NCBI GenBank assembly: GCA_900545345.1
Contig: UQYQ01000006.1
Coordinates: 1 to 64,000, forward strand
From: an uncultured Ruminococcus sp.
Lineage (GTDB): Bacteria > Bacillota > Clostridia > Oscillospirales > Ruminococcaceae
Length of the DNA: 64,000 nt
Direction: 5' to 3'
Below are positions 8,828 to 15,614 of this stretch, piece after piece. Within the stretch, counting starts at the first letter, position 1, and each line of letters begins with the position of its first letter. A program made the translations under genes and the position numbers. Under the pieces are notes generated by a model, which saw only the letters and a list, made by a program, of their open reading frames with translations, was not told where the DNA came from and did not search any database.

Positions 8828-8857
8828 CCTCTCAAATCATCGTATGATTTTAAGAGG
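8828..8857 (-). promoter_or_regulatory. Hairpin masking the ribosome binding site of the YtaF/MntP-like gene
   Basis: In the minus-strand transcript CCTCTTAAAATCAT pairs with ATGATTTGAGAGG around an ACG loop: 13 pairs with one bulged A. The 3' arm contains the GAGAGG Shine-Dalgarno, so folding would hide it. This suggests translational control, although the effector is unknown. Confidence 0.55.
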
Positions 8858-8939
8858 TTTTGTGTGAGTAAAATATTTTTTGTCAAATATGCATTTATTA
8901 GATTGTATTATGATTATCGAAGTATGTACTTAGGTTGTG

Positions 8940-8968
8940 TTTATACAAAATAAAAATTCAATTGTCAA
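8940..8968 (-). promoter_or_regulatory. Leftward promoter facing the YtaF/MntP-like gene
   Basis: Minus-strand TTGACA (8963-8968), 17-base spacer, TATAAA (8940-8945). The -35 box is the left arm of the BirA operator. It would give a leader of about 115 bases before the start codon at 8818. Confidence 0.6.
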
Positions 8969-8994
8969 CTTATATCCAACAAACGGTTGACAAT
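8961..8994. promoter_or_regulatory. BirA operator (biotin repressor box)
   Basis: A perfect inverted repeat, ATTGTCAAC (8961-8969) and GTTGACAAT (8986-8994), with a 16-base spacer. This matches the known Firmicute BirA box (TTGTTAAC, about 15 bases, GTTAACAA) apart from one symmetric base change in each arm. It lies directly upstream of birA-bioY, where autoregulation by BirA with biotinyl-AMP is expected. Confidence 0.85.
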
Positions 8995-9015
8995 CAAAAA
9001 ACAGCGTGCTAATCT
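8987..9015 (+). promoter_or_regulatory. Promoter of birA-bioY
   Basis: TTGACA (8987-8992), exactly 17 bases, TAATCT (9010-9015). The -35 box is the right arm of the BirA operator, so a bound repressor would block RNA polymerase. Transcription should start near 9022, only about 10 bases before the start codon, which makes a very short leader. Confidence 0.7.
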
Positions 9016-9031
9016 ATTATAGGTGATGAAA

Positions 9032-10012
9032 ATGACATTAAAAGAAGAAGTGTTGAATATTCTCGAAGAAAACAAGGGTAAAAATGTTTCAGGAGCAGAT
9101 TTGTCTGAAAAATTATTTGTTTCAAGAAGTGCAATATGGAAAGTTATTAAATCATTGAGAAGTGACGGATATGAGATTTCTGCCGCAACAAATAAAGGAT
9201 ATACATTGTCAAAAGACAGCAATATTCTTTCAAAATCCGGGATAATTGCATATTTGGATGAAAAAACAAAAAACAGCACTATAATTGATGTCCGCCAAAA
9301 TGTTACTTCAACTAACACGGTATTAAAAGAAATTGCTGTGAACGGAGGCAAGCAGGGATATGTTTTAATTGCACAGGAACAAACAGCGGGCAAAGGCCGT
9401 CTTGGACGCACATTTTATTCTCCGAACAGCACAGGTATTTATATGTCTGTTCTTTTAAGACCTAAAATGACAATAGAAGATTCGCTTTTGATAACGACAT
9501 CAGCGGCTGTAGCCGTTTCGAGAGCTGTTGAAAAGCTATCTGAAAAAAAGGCTCAGATAAAGTGGGTAAATGATGTATTTGTTGACGGACGAAAAATATG
9601 CGGAATTTTAACGGAATCATCTTTGGACTTTGAATCCGGATGTCTTGAATACGCTGTTGTCGGGATAGGTGTAAATATTTCAAAACCGGACGGGGATTTT
9701 CCTGATGAGATAAAAGGTATTGCAGGAGGATTTCTTGATAATGTAACAGGGAATGTAAGGTGCAAGCTCATAGCCGAAATAATTAACGAGCTTGCTAATC
9801 AGATGGAGAATCTAAGTTCAAGATATTATCTTGATGAATACAAACGCAGAAGTTTCTTGTTAGGCAAAAACATTATTGTTATAAAACCAAATAAAAAAAG
9901 AAAGGCAAAAGCTATTGATATCGACAGCAGAGCAAAGCTCGTTGTTGAATACGAGGATAAGTCCGTTGAGCATTTATCAAGCGGAGAAGTCAGCATAAGG
10001 CTTGAAAAATAA
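9032..10012 (+). CDS. birA: Bifunctional biotin operon repressor / biotin-protein ligase
   Basis: A 326-residue protein. Residues 1-60 are a winged helix-turn-helix (KNVSGADLSEKLFVSRSAIW), so this is the repressor-type BirA. The catalytic domain follows with the biotinyl-AMP loop GKGRLGR (120-126) and KWVND (177-181), then the C-terminal SH3-like domain. It activates biotin to biotinyl-AMP, loads carboxylase biotin-carrier domains, and represses when biotin is plentiful. ATG 9032 is chosen over GTG 9023 and ATG 9026 because AGGTGA is then correctly spaced. Forms an operon with bioY, 44 bases downstream. Confidence 0.93.
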   Translation: MTLKEEVLNILEENKGKNVSGADLSEKLFVSRSAIWKVIKSLRSDGYEISAATNKGYTLSKDSNILSKSGIIAYLDEKTKNSTIIDVRQNVTSTNTVLKEIAVNGGKQGYVLIAQEQTAGKGRLGRTFYSPNSTGIYMSVLLRPKMTIEDSLLITTSAAVAVSRAVEKLSEKKAQIKWVNDVFVDGRKICGILTESSLDFESGCLEYAVVGIGVNISKPDGDFPDEIKGIAGGFLDNVTGNVRCKLIAEIINELANQMENLSSRYYLDEYKRRSFLLGKNIIVIKPNKKRKAKAIDIDSRAKLVVEYEDKSVEHLSSGEVSIRLEK

Positions 10013-10056
10013 AATTTATATAATTTAAAAGGCAGTAAAGAAAGGAAGATTTAATT

Positions 10057-10599
10057 ATGAAAATAACAACAAAAGAAATTACGATTGCGGCAGTTTTAAC
10101 TGCGATAACATGTGTTTTAGCACCTATCTCTATACCAATCGGCCCTGTTCCGATTTCACTGGGATTTTTCTGTATTTTTCTTGTCGGGGCAATGCTTCCT
10201 CCTCATCTTGCTGTCATGTCAACACTTGTTTACATAGTACTGGGAGCTGTCGGTGTTCCTGTGTTCACAAACTTTGAGGGCGGTTTGCAAAAGCTTGTCG
10301 GTCCAACCGGCGGATATCTCACAGCTTATCCGTTAATGGCATTGATTATAGCTCTTTCAATTGTTTTATTCAAGAAGAAAAATATTATTTCAATTGTTGT
10401 GGGTATGGTTATATCACTTATTGTGGGTTATACTTTCGGCACTGCTTGGTTTGTTATTTCGACAGGAAGCACTATAAAAAATGCATTGCTGCTTTGTGTT
10501 ACTCCTTTTATAATAGTAGATTTAGTTAAACTTGTTTGTGCGTCTGTATTATCACTGGCTATGAGTAAGGCTCTTTTGAAAGCAAACATCAAAGTATAA
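10057..10599 (+). CDS. bioY: Biotin transporter substrate-binding subunit BioY
   Basis: A 180-residue membrane protein, the S-component of an ECF-type biotin importer. About six hydrophobic helices are seen, with the BioY signatures PIPIGPVPISLGFF-like (IPIGPVPISLG, about residues 27-37) and the loop VGPTGGYLTAYPLMA. It works alone or with a shared EcfAAT module that is not in this window. The RBS GAAAGGAAG precedes the ATG. Together with repressor-type BirA and no biotin synthesis genes nearby, it suggests biotin is scavenged. Confidence 0.94.
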   Translation: MKITTKEITIAAVLTAITCVLAPISIPIGPVPISLGFFCIFLVGAMLPPHLAVMSTLVYIVLGAVGVPVFTNFEGGLQKLVGPTGGYLTAYPLMALIIALSIVLFKKKNIISIVVGMVISLIVGYTFGTAWFVISTGSTIKNALLLCVTPFIIVDLVKLVCASVLSLAMSKALLKANIKV

Positions 10600-10640
10600 G
10601 GTTTATTTAATAAGTAAAGTTCAGATAATAATGTTAAAAC

Positions 10641-10684
10641 AAAAATCCCCTAAAAGAGAAGAATTACTCCTTTAGGGGATTTTT
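10641..10684. terminator. Bidirectional terminator between bioY and tRNA-Pro
   Basis: The arms AAAATCCCCTAAA and TTTAGGGGATTTT form a strong stem, with T-runs in both directions. It ends birA-bioY rightward and tRNA-Pro leftward. Confidence 0.88.
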
Positions 10685-10687
10685 ATA

Positions 10688-10764
10688 TGGTCGAGATGAC
10701 AGGACTTGAACCTGCGGCCTCTGCGTCCCGAACGCAGCGCTCTACCAAACTGAGCCACATCTCG
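10688..10764 (-). tRNA. tRNA-Pro(CGG)
   Basis: Minus-strand gene of 77 bases with acceptor stem CGAGATG/CATCTCG, discriminator A and encoded CCA. The anticodon arm is CTGCG-TTCGGGA-CGCAG, giving CGG at positions 34-36 and decoding CCG. The T-arm is GCAGGTTCAAGTCCTGT. Confidence 0.95.
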
Positions 10765-10769
10765 ATATG

Positions 10770-10795
10770 AGAGATTGAAAAATCAATCTCTTTTT
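10770..10795 (+). terminator. Hairpin with plus-strand T-run between tRNA-Pro and the glycosyltransferase
   Basis: Stem AGAGATTGA / TCAATCTCT with a 4-base loop and TTTTTATTTT after it on the plus strand. Both flanking genes are on the minus strand, so as a terminator it would stop only antisense or read-through rightward transcripts. It may simply mark the 3' end of the glycosyltransferase mRNA. Confidence 0.5.
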
Positions 10796-10801
10796 ATTTT
10801 G

Positions 10802-11641
10802 TTAACCTCTTAATAAATGTTTGTATATCCATGCTGTGAAGCGTTCAGGCAAAATGAATAAAAGCAGCTGAGCTGTGCACGGAATTAAAAAATCGAATAT
10901 ATTGGAAAATCCGCTTTTAAAAAGATTTTTTCTAACCTTTATAAATGATTTGGTGTTAGCCCAATTTTTACGGCGTTTTAGATTGTCCTTTGAAACACGG
11001 TATTTAACCAAAACTTCGGGAAGATTTTCGCCGACGGCACCTGCCATTAGCATTTTTGTAACGAATTCATAATCTTCACAGCGTTTTATATTAGTATATC
11101 CTCCGACCTTTTCAGCCATGGATTTTTTGAAAATCAAGGTCTGATTGTTAAAAGGATTTCTTCTCTTTGCGTATTTTAAAATTTCTTTATGAGTAACGGG
11201 AGTTTTTTTGACGGCAATGGACTTGCCGGTATCGTTATCAAACTCTTCAATATATGCACCGACCATATCGAGTTTTGGATTTTTCAAAAACATCAAAAGC
11301 TGTTTTTGACAGCGTTCAGGAAGACAAACATCATCTGAATCCATTTTAGCAATTAAATCATATTTGCATGCTTTTATGCCTGCATTTGCAGCAAGACCTG
11401 TTCCCACATTTTCAATAAGGCGTACAGAATTGAAAATGCCGCTGTATTCACTTTCAAAAGATTTAACTATTACATTTAACTCATCTGTAAGCTTCCCGTC
11501 GCAAACTAAAACAAAGTCTGAAGGGGGCACAGTTTGAGTAAGCATGCTTTCTAAACTTTCAGAAAGGTATGCGGGATTTTCTTTTATATAAACTGACATA
11601 AGTACGCTGTATGGCGGTAAATTATTCCTTATAAAATCCAT
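10802..11641 (-). CDS. Family 2 glycosyltransferase
   Basis: A 279-residue GT-A fold transferase using a nucleotide-sugar. YSVLMSVYIKENPAYL at the start is the nucleotide-binding strand, and AKMDSDDVCLPER carries the metal-binding DxD near residue 115. A hydrophobic stretch near the C-terminus (LIPCTAQLLLFILPERF) probably attaches it to the membrane. It is divergent from a polyprenyl-phosphate sugar transferase, so a role in making surface polysaccharide or cell-wall glycan is likely. The acceptor is unknown. RBS AAGGATAAACAATT precedes the ATG. Confidence 0.88.
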   Translation of the reverse strand: MDFIRNNLPPYSVLMSVYIKENPAYLSESLESMLTQTVPPSDFVLVCDGKLTDELNVIVKSFESEYSGIFNSVRLIENVGTGLAANAGIKACKYDLIAKMDSDDVCLPERCQKQLLMFLKNPKLDMVGAYIEEFDNDTGKSIAVKKTPVTHKEILKYAKRRNPFNNQTLIFKKSMAEKVGGYTNIKRCEDYEFVTKMLMAGAVGENLPEVLVKYRVSKDNLKRRKNWANTKSFIKVRKNLFKSGFSNIFDFLIPCTAQLLLFILPERFTAWIYKHLLRG

Positions 11642-11784
11642 AATTGTTTATCCTTTTTATAAATATAACAAGCAGCTTATGTTTACTGTATCTATTAAAA
11701 AAATTGCTTTGATTGCAGTTAACTGAAAAATAAAAACTTTCTTATATTTTAAGTTATAAGCAGTCATTAATATTGACATATATA

Positions 11785-11813
11785 ATTATAGTATAATCAT
11801 TTTAATTTGTCAA
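11785..11813 (-). promoter_or_regulatory. Promoter of the glycosyltransferase gene
   Basis: Minus-strand TTGACA (11808-11813), 17-base spacer and TATAAT (11785-11790), both perfect consensus. It implies a leader of about 140 bases before the start at 11641. The 412-base gap 11642-12053 holds this and the divergent promoters, but no gene. Confidence 0.75.
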
Positions 11814-11858
11814 TTAAAATATTAGTATTAACATGTTAAATTGCGTCTTTTTTTATAC

Positions 11859-11887
11859 TTGATTATATGGTTAAAAGATGATATAAT
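11859..11887 (+). promoter_or_regulatory. Promoter of the polyprenyl-phosphate sugar transferase operon
   Basis: TTGATT (11859-11864), 17-base spacer, TATAAT (11882-11887) preceded by the extended TG element. It would give a leader of about 160 bases. A second extended -10 (TGTTATAAT, 12005-12013) without a good -35 lies closer to the gene. Confidence 0.6.
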
Positions 11888-12053
11888 AACATTAAATAAT
11901 GGCAAAGCCCATGTTAAATAACTTGAAAATAGGTTTTCAGTAAAACTGCGTTTCGCAAATTGTGATATTATGAAATTAATGTGTAAATCTCAGAATTCAG
12001 ATTATGTTATAATCAATAATATCATACATATGAATTAGAAAGGCGTTGCAAAA

Positions 12054-13442
12054 ATGAATAATAAAGAACAGTTCAAAAGAATGGTAATGTTCTTTTCGGG
12101 ATTTATAATAGCACTTGCAGTTTCGGGAGTATTCAGTGTTATATGGACATCATGCTATAACTATAGTGAGGATTTAAAACAGGATATTTTTTGGCGGAAC
12201 GGAAATGTTCTGCTTGTTTTATTGTATATGCTTTTATATATGGTGTTCGGAAGATCATTCGGGGGATTTCGTGTCGGCTCGCTTAAAACGGTTGGTTTAA
12301 TCGGTTCACAGGTTCTGACGATATTGTTTACCAACTTTTTCGCTTATATTTTTATCAGTTTAATAAGCAGGGGATTTCTCAAACTCGGTCCGACTGTTCT
12401 TATGACTATAATTGATTTTATTTGTATTATCATTTGGTCGTTTGCCAGTAAGGCTATTTATTCGAGAATATATCCGCCTAAGAAGATGATTATTGTTTTC
12501 GGAAGTACTTCTGCACGTGATTTAGTTCAGAAAATGAGCACTCGTGTTGATAAATACCTTATTTGTTCTTCAATAAGTATCGAGAATCCTCTTGAGGTTA
12601 TTAACCAAAAAATATTGGGGTATGACGGAGTAATTTTATGTGATATTCCTTCTCAGATAAGGAATAAAATATTAAAGTACGCATATGAACATTCTATCAG
12701 GACTTATATAAATCCTAAAATTTCTGATATTATTGTACGTGGTGCCGATGAGGTTCATTTGTTTGATACACCTCTTATATTAAGCAAAAATATCGGTCTC
12801 GGTTTTGAAGAGAAATTAGTCAAAAGGGTTGTCGACATTTTTTTATCACTTATCGGCGTTGTCATAACTTCACCGTTTATGTTGATTATTGCACTATGTA
12901 TAAAGTTTTATGACAGAGGACCGGTTTTTTACAAGCAAACTCGTCTGACACAGGGCGGAAGAGAGTTTAATGTTGTAAAATTCAGAAGCATGATTGTAAA
13001 TGCCGAGAAAGACGGTGTGGCAAGACTTGCATCAGATAATGATAAGAGAATTACCCCTATCGGGAAGTTTATAAGAAAAATTCGTTTTGATGAGCTTCCG
13101 CAGCTTTTTAATATTTTGATTGGTGATATGTCGTTTGTCGGACCTAGACCGGAACGCCCCGAAATAGCAAAGCAGTATGCTGAGGATATGCCGGAATTTA
13201 ATTTCAGATTAAAGGTAAAAGCCGGACTTACGGGATATGCACAGGTTCTCGGCAAGTATAATACTACGCCTTATGATAAGTTAAAGCTTGACTTGATGTA
13301 TATAGAAAATTATTCTGTTTTGCTTGATTTAAAAATTATGCTTCAGACGTTGAAGATAATTTTTGTTCCTGAGAGTACTGCGGGAATTGAAAACGGAAGA
13401 ACCACAGCCCAAAAAGAGAATAAAAAAATAGATGCAAAATAA
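12054..13442 (+). CDS. Undecaprenyl-phosphate sugar phosphotransferase (initiating glycosyltransferase)
   Basis: A 462-residue member of the WbaP/CpsE family, which transfers a sugar-1-phosphate from a nucleotide-sugar to undecaprenyl phosphate. Four N-terminal helices (residues about 10-145) precede a CoA-binding-like middle domain. The bacterial sugar transferase domain follows from about residue 260, with its membrane segment (KRVVDIFLSLIGVVI), VKFRSM, DELPQLFNILIGDMSFVGPRP and GLTGYAQV. Catalytic Asp-Glu is in the DELPQ motif. This starts an exopolysaccharide or glycan pathway, but no full gene cluster is present here. RBS GAAAGGCG precedes the ATG. Confidence 0.92.
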   Translation: MNNKEQFKRMVMFFSGFIIALAVSGVFSVIWTSCYNYSEDLKQDIFWRNGNVLLVLLYMLLYMVFGRSFGGFRVGSLKTVGLIGSQVLTILFTNFFAYIFISLISRGFLKLGPTVLMTIIDFICIIIWSFASKAIYSRIYPPKKMIIVFGSTSARDLVQKMSTRVDKYLICSSISIENPLEVINQKILGYDGVILCDIPSQIRNKILKYAYEHSIRTYINPKISDIIVRGADEVHLFDTPLILSKNIGLGFEEKLVKRVVDIFLSLIGVVITSPFMLIIALCIKFYDRGPVFYKQTRLTQGGREFNVVKFRSMIVNAEKDGVARLASDNDKRITPIGKFIRKIRFDELPQLFNILIGDMSFVGPRPERPEIAKQYAEDMPEFNFRLKVKAGLTGYAQVLGKYNTTPYDKLKLDLMYIENYSVLLDLKIMLQTLKIIFVPESTAGIENGRTTAQKENKKIDAK

Positions 13443-13470
13443 ATTTCATTTGTTAGGAGAGTGCTTTTAA

Positions 13471-14634
13471 ATGAGTAAAAAAACTAGAAGAAAGGTTTCA
13501 AAAAAAGAAGAAATATTAGCGGCAGTTTTGCTTTTTGTAGGTGTCGGATTAATACTTTTATATACTTTTTCCGCTAAAGAATATATAGATTCAGAGACAG
13601 AAGCTCTCAGCAGAACACTTGAGGCTTATGCTATAGAGGGCAGCGGCAATCAGTTTGAAGATTATGATAATTCATTGGATATTAAGACAGACAAAGATGG
13701 ATATCAATATATCGTAAATTTGAAACTGGATGCTTCAGTTTCGTTGGTAGCAGTAGAAAACGGCGGATATAAATTGCAGCTCAATGATAAATCAGAAGTT
13801 GATGAAACAACAATTATTGATGACAGCGGTAATGCTATTGAAATGAAACAATCAGATAACTTTGTTATCTCAACGTTAAACGATAAGACAATAGATACTT
13901 TTAATCTTGACGGACATTCAATTGTTATAAAAAATAATACATATTATGCTGATGGCATTGAGATTAATTTGCCGCAGAATCCAACAGAGACGCAGACTGT
14001 AACAGAAACAGAGTCTAAAACTAAGGTATCAAAGAACAGTGTAATTAGCACAAGCAAGACATCTTCTGCTAATACAGTTAAAACAACTGCTGTTAATACT
14101 GTAACTCAGAATAATACGACCAAAAGAGCAGCAGTCAATACCACAAAGAAGGTTGTTAAAACCACTAAGGTTATTACGAAAAAGCCTAAAAAAACCACAA
14201 CGAAAAAGACAACCACTACTGAAGAAGAATCATATGTAAGCCCAAACTCAGACTTGAATGAAGTAGTTAAGCTTGTAAATGAGGAGCGTGCAAGTCGAGG
14301 TATTGCACCATTAAAAATGAAGCTTGTACTCAACAAAATGGCTCAGGTCAGAGCGAAAGAATCATCAAAGTTCTGGTCACACACAAGACCTGACGGTTCA
14401 AGTGCCGAAACAATAATGGCAGATTACGGAGTAAGCTACAGATACTTCGGTGAAAACTTAACCAGCGGTGCTCCTACTCCTGCAGAAGCAGTTAAAGACT
14501 GGATGAATTCACCGCCTCATAAAGCAGCTATTTTGAACAAGAAATTCGAATATATCGGTGTAGGATATTATTATTATAAGAATGACCCTGATAATTACAA
14601 GTACTATTGGTCACAAATTTTCTATACTCCATAA
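13471..14634 (+). CDS. CAP (SCP/PR1-like) domain surface protein with Thr-rich linker
   Basis: A 387-residue exported protein. A Lys/Arg-rich start precedes one membrane helix at about residues 15-33, which anchors it or acts as a signal. An uncharacterised region to residue 165 follows, then a low-complexity Thr/Lys/Val linker (about 165-250) typical of wall-spanning segments. The C-terminal CAP domain (about 258-387) has NEERASRGIAPL, WSHTRPDGS, YFGENLTSG and WMNSPPHKAAIL. The two His and the Glu of the usual CAP pocket are present. It is 28 bases after the sugar transferase and probably in the same operon. Function of bacterial CAP proteins is mostly unknown. Confidence 0.88.
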   Translation: MSKKTRRKVSKKEEILAAVLLFVGVGLILLYTFSAKEYIDSETEALSRTLEAYAIEGSGNQFEDYDNSLDIKTDKDGYQYIVNLKLDASVSLVAVENGGYKLQLNDKSEVDETTIIDDSGNAIEMKQSDNFVISTLNDKTIDTFNLDGHSIVIKNNTYYADGIEINLPQNPTETQTVTETESKTKVSKNSVISTSKTSSANTVKTTAVNTVTQNNTTKRAAVNTTKKVVKTTKVITKKPKKTTTKKTTTTEEESYVSPNSDLNEVVKLVNEERASRGIAPLKMKLVLNKMAQVRAKESSKFWSHTRPDGSSAETIMADYGVSYRYFGENLTSGAPTPAEAVKDWMNSPPHKAAILNKKFEYIGVGYYYYKNDPDNYKYYWSQIFYTP

Positions 14635-14643
14635 TAAAATTGC

Positions 14644-14684
14644 AAAAAACCGACGCAGAATTTATTACTGCGTCGGTTAATTTA
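14644..14684. terminator. Bidirectional terminator
   Basis: The 11-bp stem AACCGACGCAG (14648-14658) / CTGCGTCGGTT (14668-14678) is flanked by six T on the minus strand and a T-rich tail on the plus strand. It separates the convergent CAP-protein and FnIII-like genes. Confidence 0.88.
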
Positions 14685-15482
14685 TTATTTTATTTTTACA
14701 GATTTAATTTTGCTCCACTCTTTACCGTAAACATTAACTCTTTTCCCGTTTAATATAACATTCTGATATGCTTTAACCTTAACATAATATTTTTTCTTGC
14801 GTTTTAGCTTTTTAATGGTTATTGAATTTTTCTTTACAGCATACCGTTTAGTTTTTGCAAAATTAAATTTCTTATTCGGAGAAATCTTTACAATATATCC
14901 TGTGGCATTTTTAACTTTTTTCCATGATACTTTAATGGTTTTCTTTTTTGGTGATTTTACTTTGAGCTTAGTTACTTTTTGTACTTTAGGTGCTTGGTCA
15001 GGTGTAAAGTCATAAATTTTTTCAGGATACAGCCATTCTGTTTCTGATTTTCCATTGCTAGCATATGTATTGTTAAGTGATATAATACCATTAAAATCAG
15101 TATTCTTATCAACGATTAAATAATCAGTATATGTTGCACGGCATTTGCATAGATATTTAGGATAGTAAACATTGTATTTAAAAGGTTCGGCATATCTGAC
15201 TGTAGCCGCACCATTTACTGAAAAGCTTAGTACATAAATTTTATATTTTAAGAAAAATTCAGGTGAGCACTTATTCAGTATTTCAGGTTTGTCTTTTAGT
15301 TTATTTTTAGCAGTAGTATAATTTGTAATCACAGACCAAGTGCAACCATGAGTGGCACCACCACCAGACCTTTCAAGATTACTCTGTGGAGCTTGAACCG
15401 AGTTATCAGCCAGTGAAGTAACACTGCTGAACATAGTCAGGCTCATAATCACTGTAATAAAAATGCTTATAATTTTTTTCAT
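14685..15482 (-). CDS. Secreted protein with C-terminal fibronectin type III-like domain
   Basis: A 265-residue protein with a clear signal peptide (residues 1 to about 26, cleavage after SLA). A unique middle part of about 140 residues carries three cysteines, and a Lys-rich FnIII-like domain runs from about 168 to 265 (KSPKKKTIKVSWKKVKNATGYIVK). Such Lys-rich FnIII domains are common in clostridial and ruminococcal secreted proteins. I do not recognise the middle part and give no function. It has GGGGG ahead of the ATG and its own consensus promoter. Confidence 0.78.
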   Translation of the reverse strand: MKKIISIFITVIMSLTMFSSVTSLADNSVQAPQSNLERSGGGATHGCTWSVITNYTTAKNKLKDKPEILNKCSPEFFLKYKIYVLSFSVNGAATVRYAEPFKYNVYYPKYLCKCRATYTDYLIVDKNTDFNGIISLNNTYASNGKSETEWLYPEKIYDFTPDQAPKVQKVTKLKVKSPKKKTIKVSWKKVKNATGYIVKISPNKKFNFAKTKRYAVKKNSITIKKLKRKKKYYVKVKAYQNVILNGKRVNVYGKEWSKIKSVKIK

Positions 15483-15512
15483 TTTAATACCCCCACATAA
15501 TGTTATAGTTTA

Positions 15513-15541
15513 ATTATAAGGAATATTTACAGGGGTGTCAA
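15513..15541 (-). promoter_or_regulatory. Consensus promoter of the FnIII-like secreted protein gene
   Basis: Minus-strand TTGACA (15536-15541), exactly 17 bases, TATAAT (15513-15518): a perfect sigma-A match, about 30 bases before the start codon. Confidence 0.85.
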
Positions 15542-15551
15542 GTATTTCCAT

Positions 15552-15587
15552 AAAAAATACCGATACGAGATAATCGTATCGGTATTT
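15552..15587 (-). terminator. Terminator of nifJ
   Basis: A perfect 14-bp stem AAATACCGATACGA (15555-15568) / TCGTATCGGTATTT (15574-15587) with a 5-base loop. Leftward it is followed by TTTTTTAT. It lies 27 bases past the nifJ stop. Confidence 0.9.
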
Positions 15588-15614
15588 CTGATATATAAGC
15601 TTTGTAGTGCTTAA

